Source of the DNA: Saccharothrix sp. NRRL B-16314
GTDB taxonomy: Bacteria > Actinomycetota > Actinomycetes > Mycobacteriales > Pseudonocardiaceae
Assembly: GCF_000716595.1 (NCBI RefSeq)
Contig: NZ_JNXC01000001.1
Location: forward strand, 558,001 to 622,000
DNA length: 64,000 nucleotides
Direction: 5' to 3'
Part shown: one piece after another, positions 17,710 to 23,904 of the stretch
Layout of the letters: every line of letters begins with the position of its first letter
Numbering within the stretch: the stretch's first letter is position 1
Notes under the pieces: generated by a model
Seen by the model: the letters and a program-made list of their open reading frames with translations, nothing else
Database searches by the model: none
What the model was told of the DNA's origin: nothing
Program-made: the position numbers and the translations under genes

Positions 17710-18858
17710 TCACCCACCCGAGTGCATCTCGTCGGCGCCGACGGGCACCGTGGCGTCCTCGGGGTCGTCCAGCCAGCCCTCGGGCAGCACGACCTTGCCG
17801 GGTGAGCCCTGCCGGCCGCGCGGCTCGTCGGCGTTGTCCGGGAACTCCAGCGCCGGGTCGAGCCTGCCGACCAGGTCGTCCAGCTCGGCGAGCGTGGACA
17901 CCATGGCGAGGCTGCGCCGCAGGTCCGCGCCGACCGGGAAGCCCTTCAGGTACCAGGCCATGTGCTTGCGCAGGTCGCGGATGCCCTTGTCCTCGCCGAG
18001 GAAGTCGGCGAGGAGCGCGCCGTGGCGCCGCAGGATGGCGGCGACCTGGCCCAGCCGGGGGCCGGTGGGGAGGGGTTCGCCCCGGAACGCCGCCTGCAGC
18101 TCGCCGAACAGCCAGGGGCGGCCGAGGCAGCCGCGTCCGACGACGACGCCGTCGCAGCCGGTCTTGGCGACCATGTCGAGCGCGTCCTGGGCGCTGAAGA
18201 TGTCGCCGTTGCCGAGCACCGGGATGCTGGTCACGGCCTCTTTCAGGCGGGCGATGGCGGACCAGTCGGCCTGGCCGGAGTACCGCTGGGCCGCGGTGCG
18301 CGCGTGCAGCGCAACCGCTTGCGCACCCTCGTCCTCGGCGATGCGCCCGGCGTCCAGGTAGGTGAGGTGGTCGTCGTCGATGCCGATGCGGAACTTGACC
18401 GTCACGGGCACCCCGGCGGGCTCACCGGCGCGCACGGCGGCCCGCACGATCTGCCGGAACAGCTGCCGCTTGTACGGCAGGGCCGCCCCGCCGCCCTTGC
18501 GCGTCACCTTGGGCACCGGGCAGCCGAAGTTCATGTCGATGTGGTCGGCCCGGTCCTCGGCGACGATGATCCGGGCGGCTTCGGACATGGACTTCGGGTC
18601 CACGCCGTAGAGCTGCATCGAGCGGGGCCGTTCGCCCTCGCCGAAGGTGATCATCTGCATGGTCTTGGCGTCGCGTTCGACGATCGCGCGGGCGGTGATC
18701 ATCTCGCAGACGTAGAGCGAGGTGGGGCTGCCGAACTCGCGGCACAGCTGCCGGAAGGCCACGTTCGTGATGCCCGCCATGGGTGCGAGCACGACGGCGG
18801 GATCGACCGGGAAGCGGCCGATCTTCAGTGGCTGGGTGGCGAGCGGTGCGGTGGACAT
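17710..18858 (-). CDS. dusB: tRNA-dihydrouridine synthase (DusB family)
   Basis: 382 aa TIM-barrel flavoprotein. LAPMAGITNVAFRQLCREFG, the Dus signature HIDMNFGCPVPKVTRKGGGAA (catalytic Cys in FGCP), VKFRIGIDD, LHARTAAQRY and VLGNGDIF (phosphate-binding) are all present. It reduces uridine to dihydrouridine in tRNA D-loops using FMN and NADPH. It corresponds to Rv0823c. The C-terminal 40 residues are a charged extension past the usual helical domain. Assignment to DusB rather than another bacterial Dus is by family resemblance. Confidence 0.9.
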   Translation of the reverse strand: MSTAPLATQPLKIGRFPVDPAVVLAPMAGITNVAFRQLCREFGSPTSLYVCEMITARAIVERDAKTMQMITFGEGERPRSMQLYGVDPKSMSEAARIIVAEDRADHIDMNFGCPVPKVTRKGGGAALPYKRQLFRQIVRAAVRAGEPAGVPVTVKFRIGIDDDHLTYLDAGRIAEDEGAQAVALHARTAAQRYSGQADWSAIARLKEAVTSIPVLGNGDIFSAQDALDMVAKTGCDGVVVGRGCLGRPWLFGELQAAFRGEPLPTGPRLGQVAAILRRHGALLADFLGEDKGIRDLRKHMAWYLKGFPVGADLRRSLAMVSTLAELDDLVGRLDPALEFPDNADEPRGRQGSPGKVVLPEGWLDDPEDATVPVGADEMHSGG

Positions 18859-19006
18859 CGCCGTCCATTGTCACCCAACCCGGTCAGTGCTCGTCGCCAC
18901 ACTGGCCGGGGCACCCGAACCCCCGCCCACGGGCATCGTGGTCGCGGTGGGAGTCCGGGTGCCGTTCGCCGTGATCCGACCGGCTGCCCTTACCGGGCGC
19001 GGAGCC

Positions 19007-19036
19007 GGTGCGGGTGCCGGTGCCGGTGCCGGTGCC
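19007..19036. repeat. Short GGTGCC hexamer repeat
   Basis: Four to five near-perfect copies of a GGTGCC-type hexamer lie in the noncoding gap between the dus start and the end of the SOD-like gene. They look like slippage-prone simple sequence; no function is suggested. Confidence 0.5.
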
Positions 19037-19045
19037 GCACGATCG

Positions 19046-19516
19046 TCAGAACGGGACGTTGATGCAGGCGAGGCGGGCGCCTGCGGTTCCCGCGTGGCCG
19101 GGGTCGGTGTGGGTGTGCTCCTCGTGCAGGACGACGGAACGGGGCCGACGTTCGCCGAACTGCCAGTCGACCCGCGTGTACGACGTGCCGCGGCCGGTGG
19201 AGTCGGTGGTGAAGTCGAGCCAGATCTCGTTGCGGGGATTGGCGAAGGCCGGGTCGGTGGCACCGCCCTGGACGTGCTGGAAGTGCGGCCCGGAATCGGC
19301 CGGCAGCGCACCGCACGGGTTGACGTGCGCGTGGGCGCCGTACTCGCGGTTGGGCAGCAGGCCCTTGGTGTGGAGCAGCACGACAGTGCCGCCGCCGACG
19401 GGCGCCGACACCACCGCAGCTTGCGCTCCGGCGGGCACGCGCGGGTCGTAGCTGGTCAGGTCACCGGACACGGCGGTGAACGAGGCGGCGAGGGTGAGTG
19501 CCACAGCTAGGTGCAT
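19046..19516 (-). CDS. Secreted superoxide dismutase-like (Cu/Zn SOD family) protein
   Basis: 156 aa with an N-terminal signal peptide (about 1-18, no lipobox). SOD-family landmarks: GAHAHVNPCG (two His of the copper site plus the disulfide Cys), SGPHFQHVQGG, WLDFTTD, VVLHEEHTHTDPG and GARLACINV (second disulfide Cys and Arg). Enough ligand positions remain for Cu/Zn binding, but spacing differs from classic SodC, so activity is uncertain. It would act outside the cell against superoxide. ATG at 19514-19516 with AGAGAGA upstream. Last clearly chromosomal gene before the decayed island. Confidence 0.7.
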   Translation of the reverse strand: MHLAVALTLAASFTAVSGDLTSYDPRVPAGAQAAVVSAPVGGGTVVLLHTKGLLPNREYGAHAHVNPCGALPADSGPHFQHVQGGATDPAFANPRNEIWLDFTTDSTGRGTSYTRVDWQFGERRPRSVVLHEEHTHTDPGHAGTAGARLACINVPF

Positions 19517-19627
19517 GTGATCTCTCTATCGGGCCGTGCGCCGACCGTGCCAGCGACATCACCCATCCGGCCGATTTACACCTACGTGAACTCGAACCGA
19601 CCGCACACTCGGAACCACCGACAATCG

Positions 19628-19663
19628 TGGGCCGCCAGGGGCTCAACCCTGAACCCGCAGGTT
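19628..19663. other. Degenerate attachment site (copy of tRNA-Lys 3' end)
   Basis: This stretch copies the 3' end of the tRNA-Lys gene at 22781-22816: the first 13 bases are identical, AACCCTGAACCCG is identical, and the whole differs by three substitutions and one deletion. It is too short and too mutated to be a tRNA. Integrative elements leave such copies at the far end after inserting into a tRNA 3' end, so it is read as the second att site of a decayed element. Confidence 0.65.
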
Positions 19664-19806
19664 GTGGATCTACCTCCCTCTCCTTACTGCGGTTCATCTG
19701 TTCCCACACCCAGAACGACCATCTTGTCCGCACAGGTTCCGCAGATACGACCTGTACCTCTTCGTCCCGCACGACAAACAGCAAGGTCATCTCCGGCCGT
19801 TCCTGA

Positions 19807-19935
19807 TGCCAGGGCTGTGCCGTCACCCTGGCCGACGTGCAAGCCGCAGTGAACGTTCCCGATGCGTACGCGGCCACGCTCGCCGACCAACTCAACGCCA
19901 CGGCCACCACCACCGGGCTCGCGGTCGCCGCCTGA
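19807..19935 (+). pseudogene. Possible C-terminal fragment of a lost gene
   Basis: An open frame without a start codon reads LADVQAAVNVPDAYAATLAD and then LNATATTTGLAVAA before TGA, with coding-like composition, and is followed 14 bases later by a strong hairpin. The upstream part of this frame is closed by a stop at 19804-19806. It may be the tail of a small gene from the decayed element. The family is not recognised. Confidence 0.3.
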
Positions 19936-19949
19936 CCGTCCACCACTTC

Positions 19950-19988
19950 ACGGGGGCATGGCCGAGAACGCCCCGGTCATGCCCCCGT
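19950..19988 (+). terminator. Hairpin, probable terminator
   Basis: Perfect 11-bp stem ACGGGGGCATG / CATGCCCCCGT with a 17-base loop, just after the stop of the fragment ending at 19935. Confidence 0.55.
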
Positions 19989-20008
19989 TGTCTGGTCACC
20001 ACCCACTA

Positions 20009-20066
20009 TCGAAAGGGAGCGATCCTTGGTTCTCATCCTGCAAGACCGCATCGCCCGACCGAGTCC
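20009..20066 (+). repeat. Degenerate duplicate segment, copy A
   Basis: Contains GAAAGGGA, a TTG start at 20026 and a short frame LVLILQDRIARPSPADLV that stops at 20113-20115 (29 codons). It matches copy B at 21218-21276 at roughly three bases in four, including ribosome site and first codons. Both look like truncated starts of the same ancestral gene. Confidence 0.6.
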
Positions 20067-20095
20067 TGCGGACCTCGTCACATCCCGTCGACCCG

Positions 20096-20443
20096 TCACA
20101 TCATCCTGTCGGTAAGCCCTACTATCACCGTGGCCACGCCGTCTTTCACCGCTGTAAGGATTGCATCTTTCGCCCCGCTTGCAACCGCCGTCCTCAGCGT
20201 CCTGAGCTTTCCGGGGTGAGATTCCACCGCAGTCACCAGTGCGCCGGGTTCGATGATGGTGCCGTTCTCGTTGACTATACCGTCATTTTTCAGCTGGGTG
20301 ATGAACGCGCGTAACTCCGCAACCGCTTCGTCTAACTCTTCGCGCGACTGCGCAGTGGATTTGTGGATGGTGATTGAATTGTCACGGCCCTTGATCTTGT
20401 AGCTGTCCCCGCCGATTTTGTCTCCACCGACTACGTCCGACAT
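20096..20443 (-). CDS. Small GDKI-motif protein, partner of the DUF6232-like gene
   Basis: 115 aa. Begins with a glycine-rich run, VVGGDKIGGDSYKIKGRDNS, in which the GDKIG(G/R)D pattern also ends the upstream DUF6232-like protein. A charged helix (about 35-52), LKNDG, and a C-terminal helix-rich segment (SHPGKLRTLRTAVASGAKDA and then hydrophobic VATVIVGL) follow. No enzyme motif was seen. ATG preceded by AGAGAGGAG. It starts 17 bases after the upstream stop, so the two genes form an operon. The shared motif suggests that the proteins contact each other or assemble through the same short repeat (inference). Cargo of the decayed island. Confidence 0.7.
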   Translation of the reverse strand: MSDVVGGDKIGGDSYKIKGRDNSITIHKSTAQSREELDEAVAELRAFITQLKNDGIVNENGTIIEPGALVTAVESHPGKLRTLRTAVASGAKDAILTAVKDGVATVIVGLTDRMM

Positions 20444-20460
20444 GCGACCACTCCTCTCTT

Positions 20461-20982
20461 CTAGCGATTAATGCTGTTACCTGCGCCGTACTGGCCGAAC
20501 TTATCCCTGCCGATCTTGTCGCCGAACACCACGTCGCCGGCGACATGAAGTACTCGCTCCCCAATGGGGGGATCTTCGATCGCGTTGGCGATCTCCTCTC
20601 TGATGCGGTCGATCTCCTGTTGATCGACGCCAGATAATGCAGTGTATTGCGCGCCCGCTGCTTCGAGCAGCAGGGCGTATCGCTGCCTTGTCCCCACTCG
20701 ATGGATTAACACGCTGAGCACGTAGGCGGCGCGGATCATGAGGGTTCCGACAACTGCGATGGTCACCAGTCCGCGGAGCAGGCCGGATGCGGATCCCGCG
20801 CCATTCATCATTGCGAGCGCGGTCAAGATGGCTGCGAGTTCGACGGTGATGCGCGTATAGGTAAGGCGGGGTACGACCTTGTGCGTCTGAATTCTCGAGA
20901 TATTGGCCAGGGGGTAGATCTGATCGCCAAGTCGGATCAATCTTTTGCTGATCCGAATTTTGTCGACCGGCTTTCTTAACAT
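20461..20982 (-). CDS. DUF6232-like membrane protein with C-terminal GDKIG motif
   Basis: 173 aa. N-terminal DUF6232-like segment (RISKRLIRLGDQIYPLANIS, then RIQTHKVVPR), two hydrophobic helices (about 50-68 and 75-95), an alpha-helical stretch with LLLEAAGAQYTAL, and a glycine-rich end VVFGDKIGRDKFGQYGAG. The start at 20980-20982 is fixed by GAGGAGG seven bases upstream; the longer frame is not needed. It is preceded at about 60 bases by a perfect palindrome (21043-21081). Composition is less GC-rich than the flanking chromosome. Family recall is from sequence pattern only; function is unknown. Confidence 0.7.
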   Translation of the reverse strand: MLRKPVDKIRISKRLIRLGDQIYPLANISRIQTHKVVPRLTYTRITVELAAILTALAMMNGAGSASGLLRGLVTIAVVGTLMIRAAYVLSVLIHRVGTRQRYALLLEAAGAQYTALSGVDQQEIDRIREEIANAIEDPPIGERVLHVAGDVVFGDKIGRDKFGQYGAGNSINR

Positions 20983-21042
20983 CCGCCACCTCCTCGTCAG
21001 TGCGGCGGATACAACTCTGGTCGATCGGCCGGGACGGTTCAA

Positions 21043-21081
21043 GGTCGTTCGTTCACTGTCGATGACAGTGAACGAACGACC
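21043..21081. promoter_or_regulatory. Perfect 18-bp inverted repeat upstream of DUF6232-like gene
   Basis: GGTCGTTCGTTCACTGTC is followed after GAT by its exact reverse complement, giving a 39-base palindrome. It lies 60 bases upstream of the start of the minus-strand two-gene unit. It could be an operator, a cruciform recognised by a protein, or a bidirectional terminator. Confidence 0.6.
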
Positions 21082-21217
21082 ACCCGTTCGGTCGCCCTAT
21101 CCCGGCCTGGTCGTTACACGCGGCCCGCCGTATGGACTAACCCGGTCAAGGAACACCCAAGCCGACGGAGTCCGACCGGAACGAACGGCCCAGCCCCGCC
21201 TGCGCCGTTCACCGCAT

Positions 21218-21276
21218 CCGAAAGGGAATAATCCTCTTGGTCCTCACGCTGCAAGATCACATTTCCGACCGGGTCC
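21218..21276 (+). repeat. Degenerate duplicate segment, copy B
   Basis: Second copy of the segment at 20009-20066: GAAAGGGA, a TTG start at 21237 and the codons for LVLTLQDHISDRV. Here the frame continues (next entry). Confidence 0.6.
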
Positions 21277-21545
21277 AACGAGCCGACTGCCGGGACTGGC
21301 GCGACAAGGTCACCGCCATCGGCGGATGGCGCCCTTCCTCGCGTGGCGCGCCCGCGGAACGCCAGGCCCGCTGGGCGTGCCGCACTACACGGGCGTCGGT
21401 CCTTCGACGTGGGTTAGGCATCAACGGCCAGCGGCACCCGGAGGGGACCGCCTTGATGAAGGAAAACCCTGAACACCGCGGTCAGCCCCTCCGAGCGGGG
21501 GATGGACCAGTGCGGGTCGTCGCGCGTCGGGCATTGATGGCGTAG
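21237..21545 (+). pseudogene. Probable remnant of a replication-initiator (RepSA-like) gene
   Basis: An open frame of 102 codons from TTG. Its first 31 residues end in RADCRDWRDKVTAIGGW, resembling the start of RepSA-type replication initiators of actinomycete integrative elements (a W..QV.ATGGC phrase). About 15 residues on, WACRTTRASV recalls the VACGTRRASVC phrase of the same family, as if some 30 residues were lost between. The remainder is unlike any recognised family. The reading is an inference from short matches; it may be noncoding. Confidence 0.35.
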
Positions 21546-21554
21546 GTGTGGGGC

Positions 21555-22202
21555 ATGGTGTCTGCGGTGGTGTTCGACGTTGGCGAGACCTTGCTGGACG
21601 ACTCTCGGGAGTGGGGGGCGTGGGCCGACTGGATCGGGGTGTCCCGGCACACCTTCTCGACGGTGTTGGGCGCGGTGACGGCGGCTGGTCGGGACAACGC
21701 TGAGACGTTCCAGTACTTCCGGCCTGGGTTCGATGTTGCTCACCAGCGGGAGTTGCGGGAGCGGGCTGGGGTGGGCGAGCAGATCGAGAGCGGGGATCTG
21801 TACCCGGATGTGCGGACCGGGTTGGCGGGGTTGCGGCAGGTTGGGTTGTGGGTCGGGGTGGCGGGGAATCAGACTGCTCGGGCGGGTGAGCTGCTGCGGG
21901 GGTTGGAGTTGCCGGTGGACGGGATCGCCACGTCCGGTGAGTGGGGTGTGGCCAAGCCTGCGGCGGAGTTCTTTGAGCGGGTTGTGGACATGACGCCTGG
22001 GGCGGCTGCGGCCGATGTGCTGTACGTCGGTGATCACCGTGACAACGACGTCGTTGCGGCGAAGGCGGCTGGGCTGCGTACCGCGTTGATTCGGCGTGGG
22101 CCGTGGGGGCACCTGTGGGCGGATGATCCGTTGGTGCGTCGTGATGCTGATTGGGTGATCGACTCGCTGCACGACCTGCCGGAACTGTTGGGGAAGGCGT
22201 AA
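21555..22202 (+). CDS. HAD-family hydrolase
   Basis: 215 aa. HAD motif I AVVFDVGETLLDD (nucleophile Asp), motif II around VAGNQTAR, motif III Lys in WGVAKP and motif IV VLYVGDHRDNDVVAAKAAG. A cap domain lies between I and II (about 20-85). Likely a small-molecule phosphatase; the substrate cannot be told. ATG at 21555 is chosen at the start of the conserved strand; a GTG nine bases earlier is possible. Codon use is G/T-richer (many TTG, GTG, GGG) than in chromosomal neighbours, consistent with arrival with the island. Confidence 0.8.
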   Translation: MVSAVVFDVGETLLDDSREWGAWADWIGVSRHTFSTVLGAVTAAGRDNAETFQYFRPGFDVAHQRELRERAGVGEQIESGDLYPDVRTGLAGLRQVGLWVGVAGNQTARAGELLRGLELPVDGIATSGEWGVAKPAAEFFERVVDMTPGAAAADVLYVGDHRDNDVVAAKAAGLRTALIRRGPWGHLWADDPLVRRDADWVIDSLHDLPELLGKA

Positions 22203-22224
22203 GCCGGTAGCCCGGTGTGTTGGT

Positions 22225-22479
22225 TCAGCGCGCGCCGGCCCACGCGGCCAGGTCGAGTAGGCCGGAGCTGAGTGACGGGTTGGTGCGCAGCAAGACCGAT
22301 AGGGCTTGGCGGACCTGCGGATGGTTGCGGTACTTGTAGGCCGCGCCGTCGGCGGCACGTAGGGCCAGTGTCAGCAGGGAGGAGACGTGACGCCGGTCTG
22401 CTGTGGTGAGGAGTTGGCGGGCGCGGGACAGTTCGCCGATCAGGCCGGGTAGGTGGCGTACGGTGGCCGGTGAAGGCAT
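22225..22479 (-). CDS. Small hypothetical helical protein
   Basis: 84 aa from the ATG at 22477-22479. The sequence (TADRRHVSSLLTLALRAADG, then YKYRNHPQVRQALSVLLRTN) is helical and looks coding, but no family is recognised and no clear Shine-Dalgarno precedes it. The frame is open for another 75 codons upstream, so it may be the tail of a longer, broken gene. Its start codon overlaps that of a divergent small ORF. Confidence 0.4.
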   Translation of the reverse strand: MPSPATVRHLPGLIGELSRARQLLTTADRRHVSSLLTLALRAADGAAYKYRNHPQVRQALSVLLRTNPSLSSGLLDLAAWAGAR

Positions 22480-22651
22480 GTGGACCGATGACGACTGGCG
22501 GAACATGCGGACCGTGGCCGAGTTGCTGCTTGCCCGCATGGGAGATCTCAGCGACCGGTTGACCCGGATCGAGGATCGTCTGAAGTGCGGTCGAACAGCC
22601 CAACCTCGACACCGGAAACCGTTCATCACCCTTACGAGTACGAGTGGGTGA
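22478..22651 (+). CDS. Small hypothetical protein, possible element remnant
   Basis: 57 aa starting MWTDDDWRNMRTVAELLLAR and then MGDLSDRLTRIEDRL, an amphipathic coiled-coil-like stretch; the last 20 residues look noncoding. GAAGG lies almost against the ATG. It shares the CATG with the divergent minus-strand ORF, so at most one of the two may be real. Confidence 0.35.
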   Translation: MWTDDDWRNMRTVAELLLARMGDLSDRLTRIEDRLKCGRTAQPRHRKPFITLTSTSG

Positions 22652-22678
22652 CCGTCCGGCCGTCTCGGAGGGCGGGGC

Positions 22679-22819
22679 GCGACGCTGCTCGATGAGGCGG
22701 GCATGACGACTCGTCAGATCGCGGACCTCATCGGCCCCGCGGCCGTCGACAGGGCGTGCCGCTTTGACCAGCATCTTTGGTGGGCCGCCAGGGACTCGAA
22801 CCCTGAACCCGAAGATTAA
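22679..22819 (+). pseudogene. C-terminal remnant of a tyrosine integrase
   Basis: The frame reads ATLLDEAGMTTRQIADLIG, the phrase that precedes the last catalytic residues of phage/AICE-type tyrosine recombinases (normally followed by GH and later a catalytic Tyr). Here GP replaces GH, no catalytic Tyr follows, and the frame runs into the tRNA gene. No start or N-terminal domain exists upstream. Location next to the tRNA 3' end is where the integrase gene of an integrated element lies. Confidence 0.65.
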
Positions 22820-22853
22820 AAGTCTCCTGCTCTGCCAATTGAGCTAGCAGCCC
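22781..22853 (-). tRNA. tRNA-Lys (anticodon TTT)
   Basis: A 73-base cloverleaf on the minus strand: acceptor GGGCTGC / GCGGCCC with one G-T pair, anticodon loop CTTTTAA giving anticodon TTT, T-loop TTCGAGT. CCA is not encoded. Its 3' end (22781) faces the decayed island and its 3' sequence is copied at 19628-19663, so it served as integration site. Confidence 0.95.
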
Positions 22854-23046
22854 TCGGGCGACAGCTTACCGAGAGGCCGACCCATCGACGGCGGGGGTAG
22901 TCGGGTCGGCGGTGTGGACGCGGTGGGGGCGTTGGTGTGGACGAGTGGCGCGGTGAGGGGTTGTGGCTGGTCAGGGGCTCGCGGGGGTGCGGGTGATCTG
23001 CGCGCGTCGGGCGCGCGGTCCGGTGGGGCGGGCTACGGTGGGACGG

Positions 23047-23904
23047 GTGCGGGTGGTTACGTGGAACGTGAACTCGGTCAAGCAGCGCGTGCCGCGGTTC
23101 CTGCCGTGGCTCGACCAGCGGCAACCCGACGTCGTCTGCCTCCAGGAGACCAAACTCGCCGACGACGCCTTCACCGCGCTCCTCGGCGACGAGCTGGCCT
23201 CCCGCGGCTACCAGGTGGCGGTCCACGGTGAGGGCCGCTGGAACGGGGTGGCGATCCTCTCCCGCGTCGGCCTGGACGACGTCGTCACCGGCCTGCCGGA
23301 CGGCCCCGGTTTCCCGCACCCGGAGGCACGGGTGGTCGCCGCCACGTGCGGCGGGGTGCGGGTGCACTCGGTGTACGTCCCCAACGGCCGGGTGCCCGAT
23401 TCCGACCACTACCACTACAAGCTGGCCTGGCTCGCCGCCTTGCGCGACGTCGTCGCCGCGGGCCCCGAGGCGGTCGTCGTCTGCGGTGACGTCAACATCG
23501 CGCCCGCCGACGCCGACGTGTTCGACCCGGCGGCCTACGTCGGCCACACGCACGTGACCGCCCCTGAACGCGAGGCGCTCGCCGCACTCCAGGCGACCGG
23601 CCTGCACGACGTGGTCCGCGACCGGTGGCCGACCGAACGCGTCTTCACCTACTGGGACTACCGCGCCGGCATGTTCCACCAGGACCTGGGCATGCGCATC
23701 GACCTGGTCCTCGCGTCCGACCCGGTGGCGGCACGGGTGGAGGCCGCCTGGGTCGACCGGCACGCGCGCAAGGGCACCGGGCCGAGCGACCACGCACCGG
23801 TGATCGTCGACCTGGACGAGGCCCCGGACGGCGACATCGGCCCGGTCGTGCCGCCGCCGTCCGCTCCCCGCTCCCGCAAGTCCGTGAAGCTGCCCCAGTC
23901 CTAG
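23047..23904 (+). CDS. xthA: Exodeoxyribonuclease III
   Basis: 285 aa endonuclease/exonuclease/phosphatase fold. VVTWNVNSVKQR, CLQETKL (metal-binding Glu), YVPNGR, GDVNIAP (catalytic Asp/Asn), FTYWDYRAG and SDHAPV (catalytic His) are intact. It cuts DNA at abasic sites and trims 3' ends in base-excision repair. GTG at 23047 follows a TACGGT -10-like element by 7 bases with no Shine-Dalgarno: probably leaderless. Its TAG is read on both strands as the stop of the convergent gene (CTAG, 23901-23904). The last 25 residues are a Pro/Ser/Lys tail. Confidence 0.93.
   Translation: MRVVTWNVNSVKQRVPRFLPWLDQRQPDVVCLQETKLADDAFTALLGDELASRGYQVAVHGEGRWNGVAILSRVGLDDVVTGLPDGPGFPHPEARVVAATCGGVRVHSVYVPNGRVPDSDHYHYKLAWLAALRDVVAAGPEAVVVCGDVNIAPADADVFDPAAYVGHTHVTAPEREALAALQATGLHDVVRDRWPTERVFTYWDYRAGMFHQDLGMRIDLVLASDPVAARVEAAWVDRHARKGTGPSDHAPVIVDLDEAPDGDIGPVVPPPSAPRSRKSVKLPQS

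Noticed and set aside
19628..19663. Second tRNA-Lys gene
   Set aside because: Only the 3' third matches, with an indel in the T-loop; no anticodon or acceptor 5' half. Read as att remnant.
20096..20982. Classic toxin-antitoxin pair
   Set aside because: Neither product shows a nuclease, kinase or DNA-binding motif and one is a membrane protein; the evidence supports only a matched pair of unknown role.
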